A stretch of 64,000 nt of DNA from Membranipora membranacea (taxonomy: Eukaryota; Bryozoa; Gymnolaemata; Cheilostomatida; Membraniporidae). A program made the translations under genes and the position numbers. Of the stretch, positions 57,601 through 64,000 are shown piece after piece. The stretch's first letter is position 1. Each line of letters opens with the position of its first letter. The DNA is taken from positions 30,688,001 through 30,752,000 of the forward strand of contig OU612068.1 of assembly GCA_914767715.1 (NCBI GenBank). The letters are read 5' to 3'. The notes below the pieces were generated by a model that made no database searches, was not told where the DNA came from, and worked only from the letters and a program-made list of their open reading frames with translations.

Positions 57601-59077
57601 TAAGAGTGATGGTGAGCTATAATAATTAAGTAAATGATAAGGTTATGATTTATGAATGTGCTGGAAATGCAGCTTCAGTAAGAAGTTGCTTGCCCTGTCG
57701 ATGATAACATCTTAGAAAACTTAATAAGCTCACTTCTACTGAGACATATTATAATATTGATAATGATATTAAGAGGTTACAGAGTTCAATGTATTTATTG
57801 GTTACTAAGGTAACAGTATCTTCTCAACAAAACGAAGAGAACAAAAATCTGCATGCCCAAAACAATAAGATAGTATTCACACCGGAGAGGGGAACTACTA
57901 AAAAATGTGGGTCAATTAAGGAATCTAGCGGATTTACTATTTTTCTGTGCGTTTGCTTTGCCCAACCCATGGTAATACAACATTTCTAACACATTCATTA
58001 GGGACAACCTAGAGGAGTAAAGCACTCGCAGGGGGAAAAGTTTGAAATAAAATAATTCATGGTGACTGGTGAGCAAACATTTACTCAGGCTCATTACCTT
58101 TGCTGGTGACAATTGGTGCTAGCTAATATTTATTCACCTCCATCAAGCTAAACTTAGTGACTTAAAATGTGTAAAAGTGACTAAAATTTTAGCCCCTATG
58201 CTGTATATAGCAATACATGCAGTTAAATTTTTCCAAATAGAAGAACAAAATTTCACTGTACGTCTTGAGAATATTCAAACATGTGCATGATATATATCAA
58301 TTTTATCAAGTACTCAATGATTTGAATACAGACAGCTTGTTAACGATTTCAACTTTTCGTTTTTAATTGTAAGACCCCAAAGTATCTCCAATCACATTTT
58401 TTAATTTAGAGCACCTAGTTTTCGTTCCCTCACAAACTTTACACCAATCTGCACTTTTAATTGGACTAAACAAGAAAACATGCAGTTTGAGAACTTAACC
58501 AAAGGTCGGTTGTCTGTAAATAAGTGACAGAAAAAGTGGTACCATGTAGTAAGGCCAGAGAATTGAGATCTGCAGTCTTCTAAAGTCATCATAAAGAGGG
58601 CATTTTTTTATGATACCTGTGTAACTATCCAGCATGCATTAATTGTTCAGACTGAGCAGGATGGATCTGCTTGCAAGAAAAATTCACCCCGGCAGGATAG
58701 GATTGATCAACAGCATCAATGCAAAACTCTGGTCTACCCCATAGACCTAACGTCAAACTCAAAACTCAAACCATGCAGTACCTAAGTAGATTGAACAGCT
58801 AAATCTGATCAGAGCCTGAACTGTGGAATGGAGGTTGATGATGGGTAGAGGATTGACTTGTTTTTCAGCGGACTTTTATATCGACATGGGTACCCTTTGT
58901 CCCTACGTTGAGAGACATGAAGCTGTGAGGTATAGAGGGTGAGGGTAAACAGAGAAGCTCACATTACAAACAAGCATGATAGAAGAAAGGATAGGAATAA
59001 AAGCATTATTAATAACAAATAATGATGCAATAATCATACCTCCTTTCTCGGTTGTTGTGCAAACATAGGGCAAGCAT
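14355..59077 (-). CDS. unc-89: UNC-89/obscurin-family giant kinase-RhoGEF protein
   Basis: About 57 exons join in phase from an ATG at 59077-59075 to TAA at 14357-14355, totalling 11,109 nt (3,702 residues), an exact codon multiple. Domains in order are Ig, Ig, SH3, SH3, DH, PH, Ig, Ig, P-E-K-rich region, FN3, FN3, Ig, Ig, kinase-like 1, Ig, FN3, kinase-like 2. SH3-DH-PH combined with Ig/FN3 and two C-terminal kinases identifies the UNC-89/obscurin family. These proteins are sarcomeric M-line scaffolds in bilaterian muscle whose DH-PH acts on Rho GTPases. Known members are far longer and Ig-rich, whereas this one has about seven Ig domains. Both kinases look catalytically dead. A 7.5-kb intron contains another gene on the plus strand. 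Alternative starts, an alternative end and 5'-splice-site arrays imply several isoforms. Individual junctions are hand-read and some could differ. Confidence 0.9.
17324..19163 (-). other. Exons for inter-kinase linker, Ig and FN3
   Basis: Exons are 19163-18971 (linker), 18656-18491 and 18189-18041 (Ig), and 17815-17684 and 17485-17324 (FN3). The Ig shows M-E-C-E-V-E-G, A-H-W-Y-R-N-D and D-A-G-V-Y-K-C. The FN3 shows P-G-A-P-G-R-P, Y-I-V-W-S-E-P and Y-R-F-R-V-S-A-I-N. Ig-FN3-kinase is the conserved C-terminal block of UNC-89, obscurin, twitchin and titin relatives. The donor of the first exon is uncertain: AAAT|gtaggt and CAG|gtgtag are both phase 1. Confidence 0.85.
19481..19504 (-). other. 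24-nt microexon (G-S-T-T-S-E-I-K)
   Basis: A pyrimidine-rich acceptor (ctttctccag) and donor AAG|gtaaag enclose exactly eight codons in phase 0 on both sides. The exon sits between the kinase-1 tail exon (ends H-F-H-Q) and the exon starting E-V-V-E-E-F. Because it preserves frame, it could be constitutive or skipped. Confidence 0.65.
21153..21256 (-). repeat. Three tandem copies (~36 bp) of an exon end plus splice donor
   Basis: Copies start at 21153, 21188 and 21224 on the plus strand. In transcript sense each reads through C-C-A-G-A-G-T-A-T-C-type exon sequence into AACTTACAG|gtaag. The exon-proximal donor (21229|21228) keeps kinase domain 1 in frame with the next exon. The second donor would add 12 codons in frame. 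The third is 35 bp further on and shifts frame. Confidence 0.85.
22634..23117. mobile_element. 484-bp inverted-repeat MITE with TTAA target duplication
   Basis: Two arms of about 150 bp are inverted copies of each other. The left arm begins agtgtc(g)agg at 22634, and the right arm ends cct(a)gacact at 23117. Shared inner blocks include aaccactgttc, caatgaac and gaaaatccagggtctagaag. Both ends abut TTAA (22630-22633 and 23118-23121), as expected for the TTAA-specific integration of piggyBac-type elements. The ~180-bp centre has no transposase, so this is non-autonomous. It lies inside the intron between exons 23176 and 22482 of the giant gene. Confidence 0.85.
23430..23669 (-). mobile_element. 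tRNA-derived SINE-like insertion
   Basis: On the minus strand the head reads GGTAGCTCAGTTGGTTAG (a clean A box, 23651-23662 region) and about 45 nt later GGTTCAAATCC (B box, 23598-23608). These are the two internal RNA polymerase III promoter elements of a tRNA. The anticodon and T stems do not pair properly and no matching 3' acceptor strand follows. Instead a non-tRNA body continues toward 23430. This suggests a tRNA-derived SINE rather than a working tRNA gene. The 3' boundary is a guess. It sits within the 357-bp intron between Ig exons 23748 and 23390. Confidence 0.6.
24956..24961 (-). terminator. Candidate poly(A) signal for the FN3-ending isoform
   Basis: AATAAA on the minus strand lies about 255 nt beyond the stop codon that closes the extended FN3 exon (25217-25215) and upstream of the next exon at 24634. 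It could end a kinase-less transcript. Confidence 0.45.
25215..28291 (-). other. Exons for two FN3 domains, Ser-rich segment and alternative C-terminus
   Basis: Exons are 28291-28117 and 27770-27583 (first FN3, with W-E-V-P-A and Y-R-V-I-V-Q-N), 27215-26930 and 26623-26502 (Ser/Arg-rich), and 25942 onward (second FN3, with L-S-W-P-A-V and Y-E-F-R-V-R-T-K). The last exon has donor CAG|gtgaaa after 25616 in phase 1, matching the linker exon at 24634. If that donor is not used, the frame stays open for 133 more codons rich in Arg/Ser/Pro and stops at 25215, giving a protein without kinases. Confidence 0.75.
28502..29701 (-). other. Exons for acidic/Ser-rich linker
   Basis: Exons 29701-29635, 29363-28728 and 28541-28502 encode about 247 residues. 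They are rich in S, E, D, K and Q, contain no recognisable fold, and are probably disordered. The middle exon begins V-E-A-S-P-T-E-E-N after a weak acceptor (ttgttgaag) and ends at CAG|gtgccc. They lead into the first FN3 domain. Confidence 0.6.
29914..31306 (-). other. Large P-E-K-rich exon (464 codons)
   Basis: This is the longest exon of the giant gene (1,393 nt). It encodes repeating P-E-x-K-type motifs such as P-E-K-K-x-E-P. Three near-identical copies of a block [17 protein letters not shown] lie at about 30566-30750. The region is highly charged and probably disordered, comparable in character to the KSP-rich region of nematode UNC-89 or the PEVK of titin, though sequence homology cannot be claimed. 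The exon enters in phase 1 after tttcag and leaves in phase 2 at GA|gtaagt. Confidence 0.8.
31695..31706 (-). other. 12-nt microexon (G-D-D-E)
   Basis: Acceptor tttttcaccag and donor AAG|gtaaac enclose twelve nucleotides. They enter and leave in phase 1, so inclusion adds four acidic residues and skipping keeps the frame between the second Ig4 exon (ends 32160) and the P-E-K exon (starts 31306). Confidence 0.5.
32160..33986 (-). other. Exons for the second half of Ig3 and for Ig4
   Basis: Exon 33986-33858 starts [11 protein letters not shown] and contains D-N-A-G-R-Y-T-A-K, completing the Ig whose first half is at 41445-42354, across the 7.5-kb intron. A 21-nt exon, 33356-33336, adds acidic residues. 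Exons 32825-32648 and 32335-32160 encode the next Ig ([12 protein letters not shown] at the splice, [11 protein letters not shown]). All phases match. Confidence 0.85.
33584..33616. repeat. (TA)n microsatellite
   Basis: An uninterrupted TA dinucleotide run of about 33 bp lies in an intron of the giant gene, followed within 30 bp by a run of about a dozen G residues. Confidence 0.9.
34528..34557. repeat. Four copies of CTAATAA just upstream of the nested gene
   Basis: A 7-bp unit (ctaataa) is repeated about four times roughly 110 bp upstream of the nested gene's ATG. It may lie in its promoter or 5' UTR. No function can be assigned. Confidence 0.7.
34666..40600 (+). CDS. Ankyrin-repeat caspase-like protein, nested antisense gene
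   Basis: Eight exons are in phase: 34666-34995, 35255-36733, 36993-37097, 37509-37618, 38147-38480, 39007-39216, 39778-39992 and 40168-40600. They total 3,216 nt (1,071 residues plus stop). Residues 1-110 are acidic/Ser-rich. Residues about 115-560 carry eight or so ankyrin repeats ([22 protein letters not shown]). Residues about 745-960 resemble a C14 caspase fold: [14 protein letters not shown] with His823, [10 protein letters not shown] with Cys863, and L-G-T-W-A-M-M in the small-subunit position. His-Cys spacing of 40 is caspase-like, so proteolysis after Asp is plausible. The loop is S-Y-C-R-G rather than Q-A-C-R-G. The whole gene lies inside one intron of the giant kinase gene on the opposite strand. 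An upstream non-ATG extension exists, but the first ATG in frame is used here. Confidence 0.85.
38725..38804 (-). mobile_element. Degenerate tRNA-like (Leu/Ser-type) sequence
   Basis: On the minus strand GGCGGCGTGGCTGAATGG opens with an A-box-like core (38788-38797). A B-box-like GGGGTATAAGTCC lies near 38741-38729, and CGCCGCC pairs with the first seven bases. The B box lacks TTCGA and the internal stems are poor, so it is either an old tRNA pseudogene or a SINE head. It lies in intron 5 of the nested gene. Confidence 0.3.
41035..41040 (+). terminator. Poly(A) signal AATAAA of the nested caspase-like gene
   Basis: AATAAA lies about 435 nt after the TAG stop at 40598-40600. A second copy follows at 41076-41081. 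Both fall before the host gene's exon at 41445. Confidence 0.6.
41445..42354 (-). other. Exons for charged linker and the first half of Ig3
   Basis: Exon 42354-42085 encodes repeats such as D-M-Y-M-T-A and S-A-Y-F-T-A, an E/K/P-rich stretch and the Ig start [15 protein letters not shown]. Splicing from GTCA|gtaagt to 41558-41445 continues [13 protein letters not shown], then V-K-W-Y-K-D-N, a normal Ig strand order. This shows the exon-proximal donor of the adjacent 27-bp array is the one that yields an intact Ig. Confidence 0.85.
41781..42104 (-). repeat. 27-bp x 12 tandem array of an exon/splice-donor junction
   Basis: Twelve consecutive 27-bp units (plus strand: tacttactgacagcggtgag then tgtcggg) differ by a few substitutions. 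In transcript sense each encodes S-K-Y-P-T-L-T-A-V and contains a strong donor, GTCA|gtaagta. The first three nucleotides of every unit and the GT are conserved in all twelve. The unit is nine codons, so the reading frame stays open through the whole array and about 90 bp beyond. The exon-proximal unit (42078-42104) is the true exon end. Confidence 0.95.
42507..42541. repeat. Palindrome CCATAGACTTAATAAT... (one of three dispersed copies)
   Basis: A near-perfect inverted repeat built from ccatagacttaataat and its complement. Related sequences lie at 43924-43941 (one arm) and 61891-61922 (both arms). Recurrence at three sites suggests a small dispersed repeat family or the terminus of a MITE. 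Confidence 0.7.
42690..42739 (-). repeat. Two tandem 25-bp copies covering a splice donor
   Basis: Units at 42690-42714 and 42715-42739 differ at one position. Each contains, in transcript sense, CCACACAG|gtacaggta. The exon-proximal donor (42730|42729) gives the phase-1 exit needed for the next exon at 42354. The second is 25 bp further on and shifts frame. Confidence 0.8.
42730..43745 (-). other. Exons for post-PH linker, including a polyproline exon
   Basis: Exons are 43745-43581 (K/S/T/P-rich), 43361-43326 and 42825-42730, all phase 1 to phase 1. The 36-nt middle exon, read from the acceptor gacag|TA, encodes V followed by seven prolines and V-P-L-P. This is a PxxP-type SH3 ligand, in the same protein as two SH3 domains. 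The last exon contains [10 protein letters not shown]. Confidence 0.7.
44212..44766 (-). other. Exons for PH domain
   Basis: Exons 44766-44623 and 44386-44212 encode a PH fold. Landmarks are [26 protein letters not shown], and the C-terminal helix [11 protein letters not shown] with the near-invariant Trp. It directly follows the DH domain, as in all Dbl-family exchange factors. Confidence 0.9.
45214..46817 (-). other. Exons for DH (RhoGEF) domain
   Basis: Exons are 46817-46595, 46316-46260, 45761-45669 and 45378-45214. CR1 reads [14 protein letters not shown]. The CR3-like helix reads [17 protein letters not shown], matching the Dbl consensus (P-x-Q-R-x-x-R-Y) with N and L in place of Q-R. 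The domain is predicted to load GTP on a Rho-family GTPase. In the UNC-89/obscurin family this region acts on RhoA/Rho-1. Confidence 0.9.
47697..49412 (-). other. Exons for tandem SH3 domains
   Basis: Exons 49412-49135 and 48966-48760 encode SH3-1 ([21 protein letters not shown]). Exons 48252-48121 and 47848-47697 encode SH3-2 ([24 protein letters not shown]). Between them is a Ser/Arg-rich linker with R-R-S-T-S-L-R. UNC-89 and obscurin are described with one SH3 beside DH-PH, so a second copy is notable. Confidence 0.85.
50295..53877 (-). other. Exons for linker and second Ig domain
   Basis: Exon 53877-53709 encodes a basic/Ser-rich linker. Exons 51277-51189, 50878-50770 and 50383-50295 encode an I-set Ig: [18 protein letters not shown], then [11 protein letters not shown]. 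Phases match (1-2, 2-1, 1-2, 2-1). The Ig is cut by two introns. Confidence 0.85.
52251..52475. repeat. GC-rich repeat-like block in an intron
   Basis: About 70 bp of G/C-rich sequence (ggccggag, cccccggcagggcccggg) is followed by degenerate tatatagg repeats, then gggggaggggcgcatccccct and a poly-C run. Composition contrasts sharply with the AT-rich surroundings, suggesting an inserted repeat. Ends and family are not determinable by eye. Confidence 0.5.
54065..54088 (-). other. 24-nt microexon, optional
   Basis: Acceptor agtttgcag and donor ACAG|gtatgt enclose 24 nt entering and leaving in phase 1, between exons 55574 and 53877. Inclusion adds eight residues (G-L-L-T-M-S-L-T). It also holds an ATG in frame, so it could serve as a start in a short transcript. 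Confidence 0.5.
54208..54238 (-). other. Candidate alternative first coding exon ([10 protein letters not shown])
   Basis: An ATG is followed by ten basic codons and a strong donor, AAAA|gtaagt, in phase 1, matching the acceptor of exon 53877. A transcript starting here would lack the first Ig and be about 3,428 residues, again an exact codon multiple. No acceptor precedes it, consistent with a transcription start upstream. Confidence 0.5.
55574..56364 (-). other. N-terminal Ser/Glu-rich region and first Ig
   Basis: A 791-nt exon (phase 2 in, phase 1 out). The first ~165 codons are rich in S, G, Q and E. The last ~95 encode an I-set Ig: [29 protein letters not shown]. The upstream open extension in the same frame begins with a non-ATG codon and crosses the acceptor, so it is not used. 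Confidence 0.85.
56365..59039 (-). other. Intron between candidate first exon and the first Ig exon
   Basis: I see no supported exon, RNA gene or named repeat in this 2.7-kb stretch. Several short open frames lack splice context. Confidence 0.5.
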
Positions 59078-59090
59078 CTTTAGCTGGGGT
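59040..59090 (-). other. Candidate start exon of the giant gene
   Basis: A strong polypyrimidine acceptor (tttttccttcttccag) and donor GGAG|gtatga bound 51 nt. The ATG at 59077-59075 opens [12 protein letters not shown] and exits in phase 2, exactly what the 56364 exon needs, giving N-R-E-R-R-R-S-G-S-R. Because it has an acceptor, either a 5' UTR exon or a further coding exon lies upstream. Confidence 0.55.
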
Positions 59091-62000
59091 CTGGAAGAAG
59101 GAAAAACAATAGCTTTTGTTATCGCTAACAATCACAAGGTTAGGGTGGTTGGCTGCTATAGGATTCAGGATGCTGTGGAAATTCTGCTCTGCCGTCTGTA
59201 TACTGAGATTGCAGTGTCTTCTTCTGATTTGATGATACTGTCTTTACTAAGTCTTTGAGATGCTCAAACTTGAAAACTCTTATCCTCCCAGAAGAACTCT
59301 TACAGCTAATAAATTGAATTAACAAACCGTGAAAGTTTGATGTAAGTCAAAGGTAAGCTAGTGTTACACAATGTAAAGAGTATAAGCAGCCCTTCACGAG
59401 TGTTTACACAGAGTATTATACACGGCAGCTGTAGAGTTTATTCTACCGTCTAAAGTCCATATAAACAGATAGATATATATGATGATAGGTCGTCGACAAT
59501 ATAGCACTTCCCTTCCAGATCTTATCCAGTCTTCAGAGACAGCCAACCACCGCTAGTGTTAATCCACTCAGTAGAACAGCATTCAAAACTAGTCAGCTCA
59601 TGAACGGCAGCGGCAGCGTAAAAGTGATTTACAATGATTAGCCTATCAGCAGGTATTATTGTACTTCCCTACAGATCTGAAGGCTATGGCATGTATATTA
59701 TCTACTTAATTCTTAGTTAATAGGAGTTATCATCCATAACACAAAAGGTTTTAAGCATTTAAGTAGACTAATTAAGTTGGATTGATGGATCAACGTGGGA
59801 TGTATCACTCAAAATACCAATTTTACTATTTCTGAAGCACAATTATATGTAAGATTTAACAGCTTTATGTAAATTAATCTTACAGCGCCGGCCTACGCAA
59901 GTTCATCATATCATCAATAAGTCACAATATGTAACTGTATGGGATATTTCCAGGCTATTACAGCTCTTCTACCCTCTCTATCATCGTTGAGGTTTGGAAA
60001 GTTCTCTCAGCCCAAACACCCAGGTGGATTATGAACGAGTTATCTGCTTTTTTCCTCTTAATTGTTCATATCCTTCAACATATTTGCTGTATGAATTTTG
60101 AGACAGTCAATAGAGTTGTTGAGCAGAAAGTGGGTTGCGAATTGATAACCAAATGAATATAACACACAGTTTAATATTACTACTGGTATAATTTGGACAC
60201 TACTCAACAAATGATATATGATGTATTATAAGCAGTTTGATGTTTCTATTCTTCATCTGTTCTGCTGGATGCATAATTGCTCAATTTTTTTTACGAAACC
60301 CCAATCGAATTCTATTCCAGGCATTGCTGTCATTATTCATAAACCTCAATAAGTAGCGGGAATTGGTTCAGACTTTACTGAGATGAAATGCATCACCATC
60401 GCTGAATCACAAATAGCAACCGAGGAGAGGGAGCTGTTATACATAATATATAAGCAGGAGGTGATGCTACCTATTGTAACATAGAATAACTATTTGGAAT
60501 ACTCTGAACTACGCAAATCGAAGTGGAGAATATCATCATGAATGAATAATAGCCAACAACACTGATACTAAATGTCAGAGCTATCATAAATTACTTTTGC
60601 GGACAACTCACCATAAATTTCAATGCTCCTGTCAACAAGTTTAAATCCATACCCTCAAAGTAGTAGAGTGCAGTATAAAATAATTTGTTCAAAATATTGC
60701 ATCAAATACTTGATAACCAAAATAAGAGAGATTCAAAACTGAAAGTACACACTGAGCACAAATTGTTTATTGCATGTGTCTCCTTGTCAATATGTGTATT
60801 GTATTTAAGTTCACATTATGAGTGAGTTCATTGGTGACAGTGACCATTATTATTATCTAATGCACTGTCAACACTGGTAGTATATACAAGCAGCACAGTG
60901 AGAGATTGGGTTAATATGTGAGGCAACACTCCTGTATCTATTTGGTTGAACCTTACCAAAGTCAAATACAGTCATGAAAATATGACAGTGCGATAATGAA
61001 GCACCTACCATCATTTTCCTGTAGAAACTATCTTTTATCATCTGAAAACACAATATAGTTCATAGCTGCTGTTGCGTTAAGTTGTAGGGGTTGAGAAATC
61101 TCAGTGGACCAAATGAGCAATGCCTGAAATATCAGACAGGTAACACTGCATTGTACAAACAAAGCTAAGAGGTAAGCTTGCTGTATTTGGTAATCTCTCC
61201 GTAACCCTATATTTAAATACAAACAACATGGCTAGGAGCTATACTAAAAGCTTGAACAGACTAAAGTGAGTGAAGTGTATGCAGTTCATACATGACATAC
61301 ATTCCTCTTAATATCTTACTGACCTGATTTTTTAGATCAAGTTGGACAAGGATGGGCAAGTGTGAGAGCTTGGAGTTGTGTATCCAATCGGCATGAGCAG
61401 ACAACATCTTATTTGGTTGCCTGCTGCCTACTGCCGTCTACACCAGCTGTAAACGAATCTGGGAGTCGCTTCATTAGGAGTCGCTTCATTAGGCCAAACT
61501 ACTGTTATCTTATATTTGGAGACGCAAATGGCTATTCATGTATGGTTCATGGACTGCATTTCTGCTCTTTGATTGGTCCACAAGTTGATGTAGGTAATGG
61601 TATACATCAGACCACTTGTCAACTTTTTGTCAAACAGCTTGCCTGAGTTTTTGATGGTTTTTACTGCAACATCAATCAACGCAAAATGTAAAAGCTACCT
61701 GATTTTTAACAAGATTTGAATACTGATGGAATATCGCACCAAATAGCCTCGCTGTGTATTTTCCCACTGATCCATAAATTCATATCAATGGGCTAAACTT
61801 ACACTTTCCATTGTTTTAAAATTATCTCCTGTGGAATCCCAAATCTTTGCTTTAAACAAACTTTATCACATGCCATTACATTTATCAGCACCATAGACTT
61901 AATAATTATTAGTAAGTCTATGATCAGCACACATAAAACTTTCATTTTAAAAAAATCAGATAACCATGTGCCAGTTGTTACGGTTGTATCCTGTTGCTAC

Positions 62001-62777
62001 CGTTTTATAATTCAAATGCTTGGAGGCCTGGCCCACTATCTCACTGAAACGCAATGAGACTTAGTTAATTTTGATTCTACATTCTCTCTTTTCGGACAAG
62101 AAGACACCAAATTTAATCATTCCTCACTACAGTGGGCATTGAACATGATTGGCTGTTTTGTCAGAAATAATGTGGCGCCATGCACAAACACCTGACCCCT
62201 GACATAGACATTATGTTGCGCTGGATGTGTACTTTCACAAATGTGTATAGTTTGAGTATATTTAGATTATATTAATTTCTCTGTATTTCAAATGATATAT
62301 CTGTACAATTGCATGTGAAACAAATTCAAATAAATCTCCTCATGAGCACCAATGCAGGTGATAATAGTATAATAAATGTTGAAAAAAAAAGCTACAGTGC
62401 TTGGAATCTTGTTGGCTTTGGTCATCAGGGATTATTTACCCTGGCTTTTACTTGGAAAAATAAGTGTAAGCTAACAACAGAAAAAAAGTTAATGTAGGAG
62501 AAAGTAGTGAAATATATGAGAAGTTGAATAGAAACATTGAATCAAGTTTTGAAGCATGAGCAAAGATCATCAGATCAAAGAGGCGTAAACACCTATGGCA
62601 ACTAATTCCTTCCTGCAGACTTAAGTTCGGTGGGCATAATTTAGTAAATAAAGCTGAGGAATATGATGACATATATAAAGATATTTTGGTTAAAGATGCC
62701 CGTTTGTTGCTATATTCATGAATCAGCATGTCATATGAAAGCAAAGCAACACAAGTACAATAATCATAATACAAAAA
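59091..62777 (-). other. Upstream intron or intergenic region, nothing firm
   Basis: About 3.7 kb contains one copy of the dispersed palindrome (61891-61922) and no exon I can support. A 33-nt phase-0 candidate near 61041-61009 was considered and not accepted. Confidence 0.45.
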
Positions 62778-63491
62778 TTAATCGTTTTGAACAACATAAA
62801 CCTCTCCAAAGCGTGACTCCTGGCCGAAGTCGTTTCTAGCTCTGCACTCATACTCTGCATCATCCGTACTCTTCACATCTCTGATTATCAGAGCAAACTT
62901 ACGCCCCTCCTCCTCCTCAAACTCAAACCTCTCACTGGTAAAGGGGATTCTCTCTCCATCCCTGTACCACCTCACCTTGAGTCCTGCACTCGCCTTCATC
63001 TCCACATCGAGCCTTGCACAGTCCCCTTCTATCACATGATTCTCCTCTGGGAACGGGTGGATAAACGCAGGGGGAGACTGAGTGTCATAGACATCTTCTT
63101 CTTCCTCCGTTTCCTCCAAGAGAATCTCTCTGGTCAGTTTTCTCCCTCCATACCCGCTGTCCATTGTATCAGACATCTGATCCACCGACTGGTCACGTGA
63201 CATGAGAGGAGTTATGTCATCTTCACTGTCACCTTTGTCAGAGAGCATGTGCAACTTCTTATCCTCTCCCTGATTGGTGGGATATGTGAAGTCACCAATG
63301 ATTGGGTCAGCCGTTGGGGTTTGATCCTCTGCAGGGGCGGTTGTTATCGGCTTATCATTGACTTCAGGGGAGAATACTGCCGGATGCGGTTCTTCAGAGA
63401 TGGTAGTTGGAGGAGGAGAAGTTGGTGATGGTGACAGTAGATCTCCGTCGATACTTGACAGGCTGCTCATTTTGAGAAAAGAAGATCTCAT
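62778..63491 (-). CDS. Single-Ig exon, N-terminal part of the giant gene or a separate gene
   Basis: An open frame of 237 codons begins at ATG 63491-63489, 40 nt inside a T-rich acceptor. The frame is open back to that acceptor, so translation may begin further upstream. Residues 1-140 are Pro/Ser/Glu-rich with a run of acidic residues. Residues about 140-235 form an I-set Ig: P-P-A-F-I-H-P-F, V-R-W-Y-R-D-G-E, D-A-E-Y-E-C-R-A-R-N. It either ends at TAA (62778) or splices at GAG|gtttat after 62802 in phase 0. Phase 0 does not match the next known exons (phase 2), so a linking exon is missing or this is a separate small protein. Confidence 0.65.
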   Translation of the reverse strand: MRSSFLKMSSLSSIDGDLLSPSPTSPPPTTISEEPHPAVFSPEVNDKPITTAPAEDQTPTADPIIGDFTYPTNQGEDKKLHMLSDKGDSEDDITPLMSRDQSVDQMSDTMDSGYGGRKLTREILLEETEEEEDVYDTQSPPAFIHPFPEENHVIEGDCARLDVEMKASAGLKVRWYRDGERIPFTSERFEFEEEEGRKFALIIRDVKSTDDAEYECRARNDFGQESRFGEVYVVQND

Positions 63492-63540
63492 GCGTGTGAT
63501 TGCTAGAATTGCTTTACCAGTTTTCTGTAAAAAAATACAG

Positions 63541-64000
63541 GAGTTAAGGTTTTATTTTTTAATAATAAGATATTCCCCACACCATTTGCAAACTACTTCT
63601 GATCTTTCTGTCAAAGCACGATACACATACAGCCCCAGAATATCTGCTAAGATCAAATCCTGAATTGGAGCATGCATTAATCATTAGAGGCCCACCATCA
63701 CATGCGATATCCAAGAATCAGAAACCCAGAGAGATTGTAAGTACACATATACAATACAAAATTATTATGTCCTCGGATATGAACATCACATCAATCAGGC
63801 AACGCTGCTACCTACTGGGTTGAAAATATGAATATTATTAAAGAATGAAATTGTAAAATTGTATGGCAGCGGCATTTATAGAATGACATTCCTGTCATCA
63901 GGCAAAGAGAACAGAGGGCACGACTCCTAAATTGCACATACATTTATTATCTTTTACCTCATGGCTGCAGCTAAAGTTTATCAACGGAAAACCATGTTTA
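63541..64000. other. Right-edge sequence, nothing recognised
   Basis: No exon or repeat is supported. The upstream part of the Ig exon's transcript, if any, would lie here or beyond the window. Confidence 0.4.

Noticed and set aside
61009-61041. 33-nt minus-strand candidate exon (acceptor tgttttcag, donor gtaggt)
   Set aside because: It does not repair the phase mismatch between the 63.5-kb Ig exon and the downstream exons, and could easily occur by chance.

Overview
This window is nuclear DNA from an invertebrate animal. Genes are split into many short exons by GT-AG introns, the sequence is AT-rich, and the proteins are metazoan: Ig/FN3 giant cytoskeletal kinase, neurexin-type LNS/LamG adhesion domains and an ankyrin-caspase protein. 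I cannot name the phylum. Exon models were read by eye. Every junction was checked for splice consensus and reading phase, and the summed coding lengths of the two complete genes are whole numbers of codons.

Layout. (1) Minus strand, about 59.1 kb (possibly 63.5 kb) down to 14.36 kb: a giant UNC-89/obscurin-family gene of about 57 exons and about 3,700 residues. The order is Ser-rich head, Ig, linker, Ig, SH3, SH3, DH, PH, Pro-rich/charged linkers, Ig, Ig, a P-E-K-rich exon, FN3, Ser/Arg-rich segment, FN3, Ig, Ig, kinase-like domain 1, linker, Ig, FN3, kinase-like domain 2. Both kinase folds lack catalytic residues. (2) Plus strand, 34.67-40.60 kb: a complete eight-exon gene for a 1,071-residue ankyrin-repeat/caspase-like protein. 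It lies antisense inside a 7.5-kb intron of the giant gene that splits one Ig domain. (3) Minus strand, 12.12 kb to beyond the left edge: a secreted or membrane adhesion gene with a signal peptide, a neurexin-like first LNS domain, a Cys-rich linker and two tandem concanavalin-like LamG (LamGL) modules.

The most unusual structure is repeated tandem amplification of exon/5'-splice-site junctions in the giant gene. There are a 12-copy 27-bp array at 41781-42104, a three-copy ~36-bp array at 21153-21256 and a two-copy 25-bp array at 42690-42739. Each copy carries its own splice donor. In the 27-bp array, use of more distal donors would add in-frame 9-residue repeats inside an Ig domain. The same gene also has 12-, 21- and 24-nt microexons, alternative first exons, and an FN3 exon that either splices onward to the kinases or reads through to a stop codon.

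Introns hold a 484-bp TTAA-flanked inverted-repeat element (MITE), a tRNA-derived SINE-like insertion, a ~365-bp array of an 8-bp unit, a GC-rich repeat block and a dispersed short palindrome. Long introns otherwise show nothing I can support as a gene.
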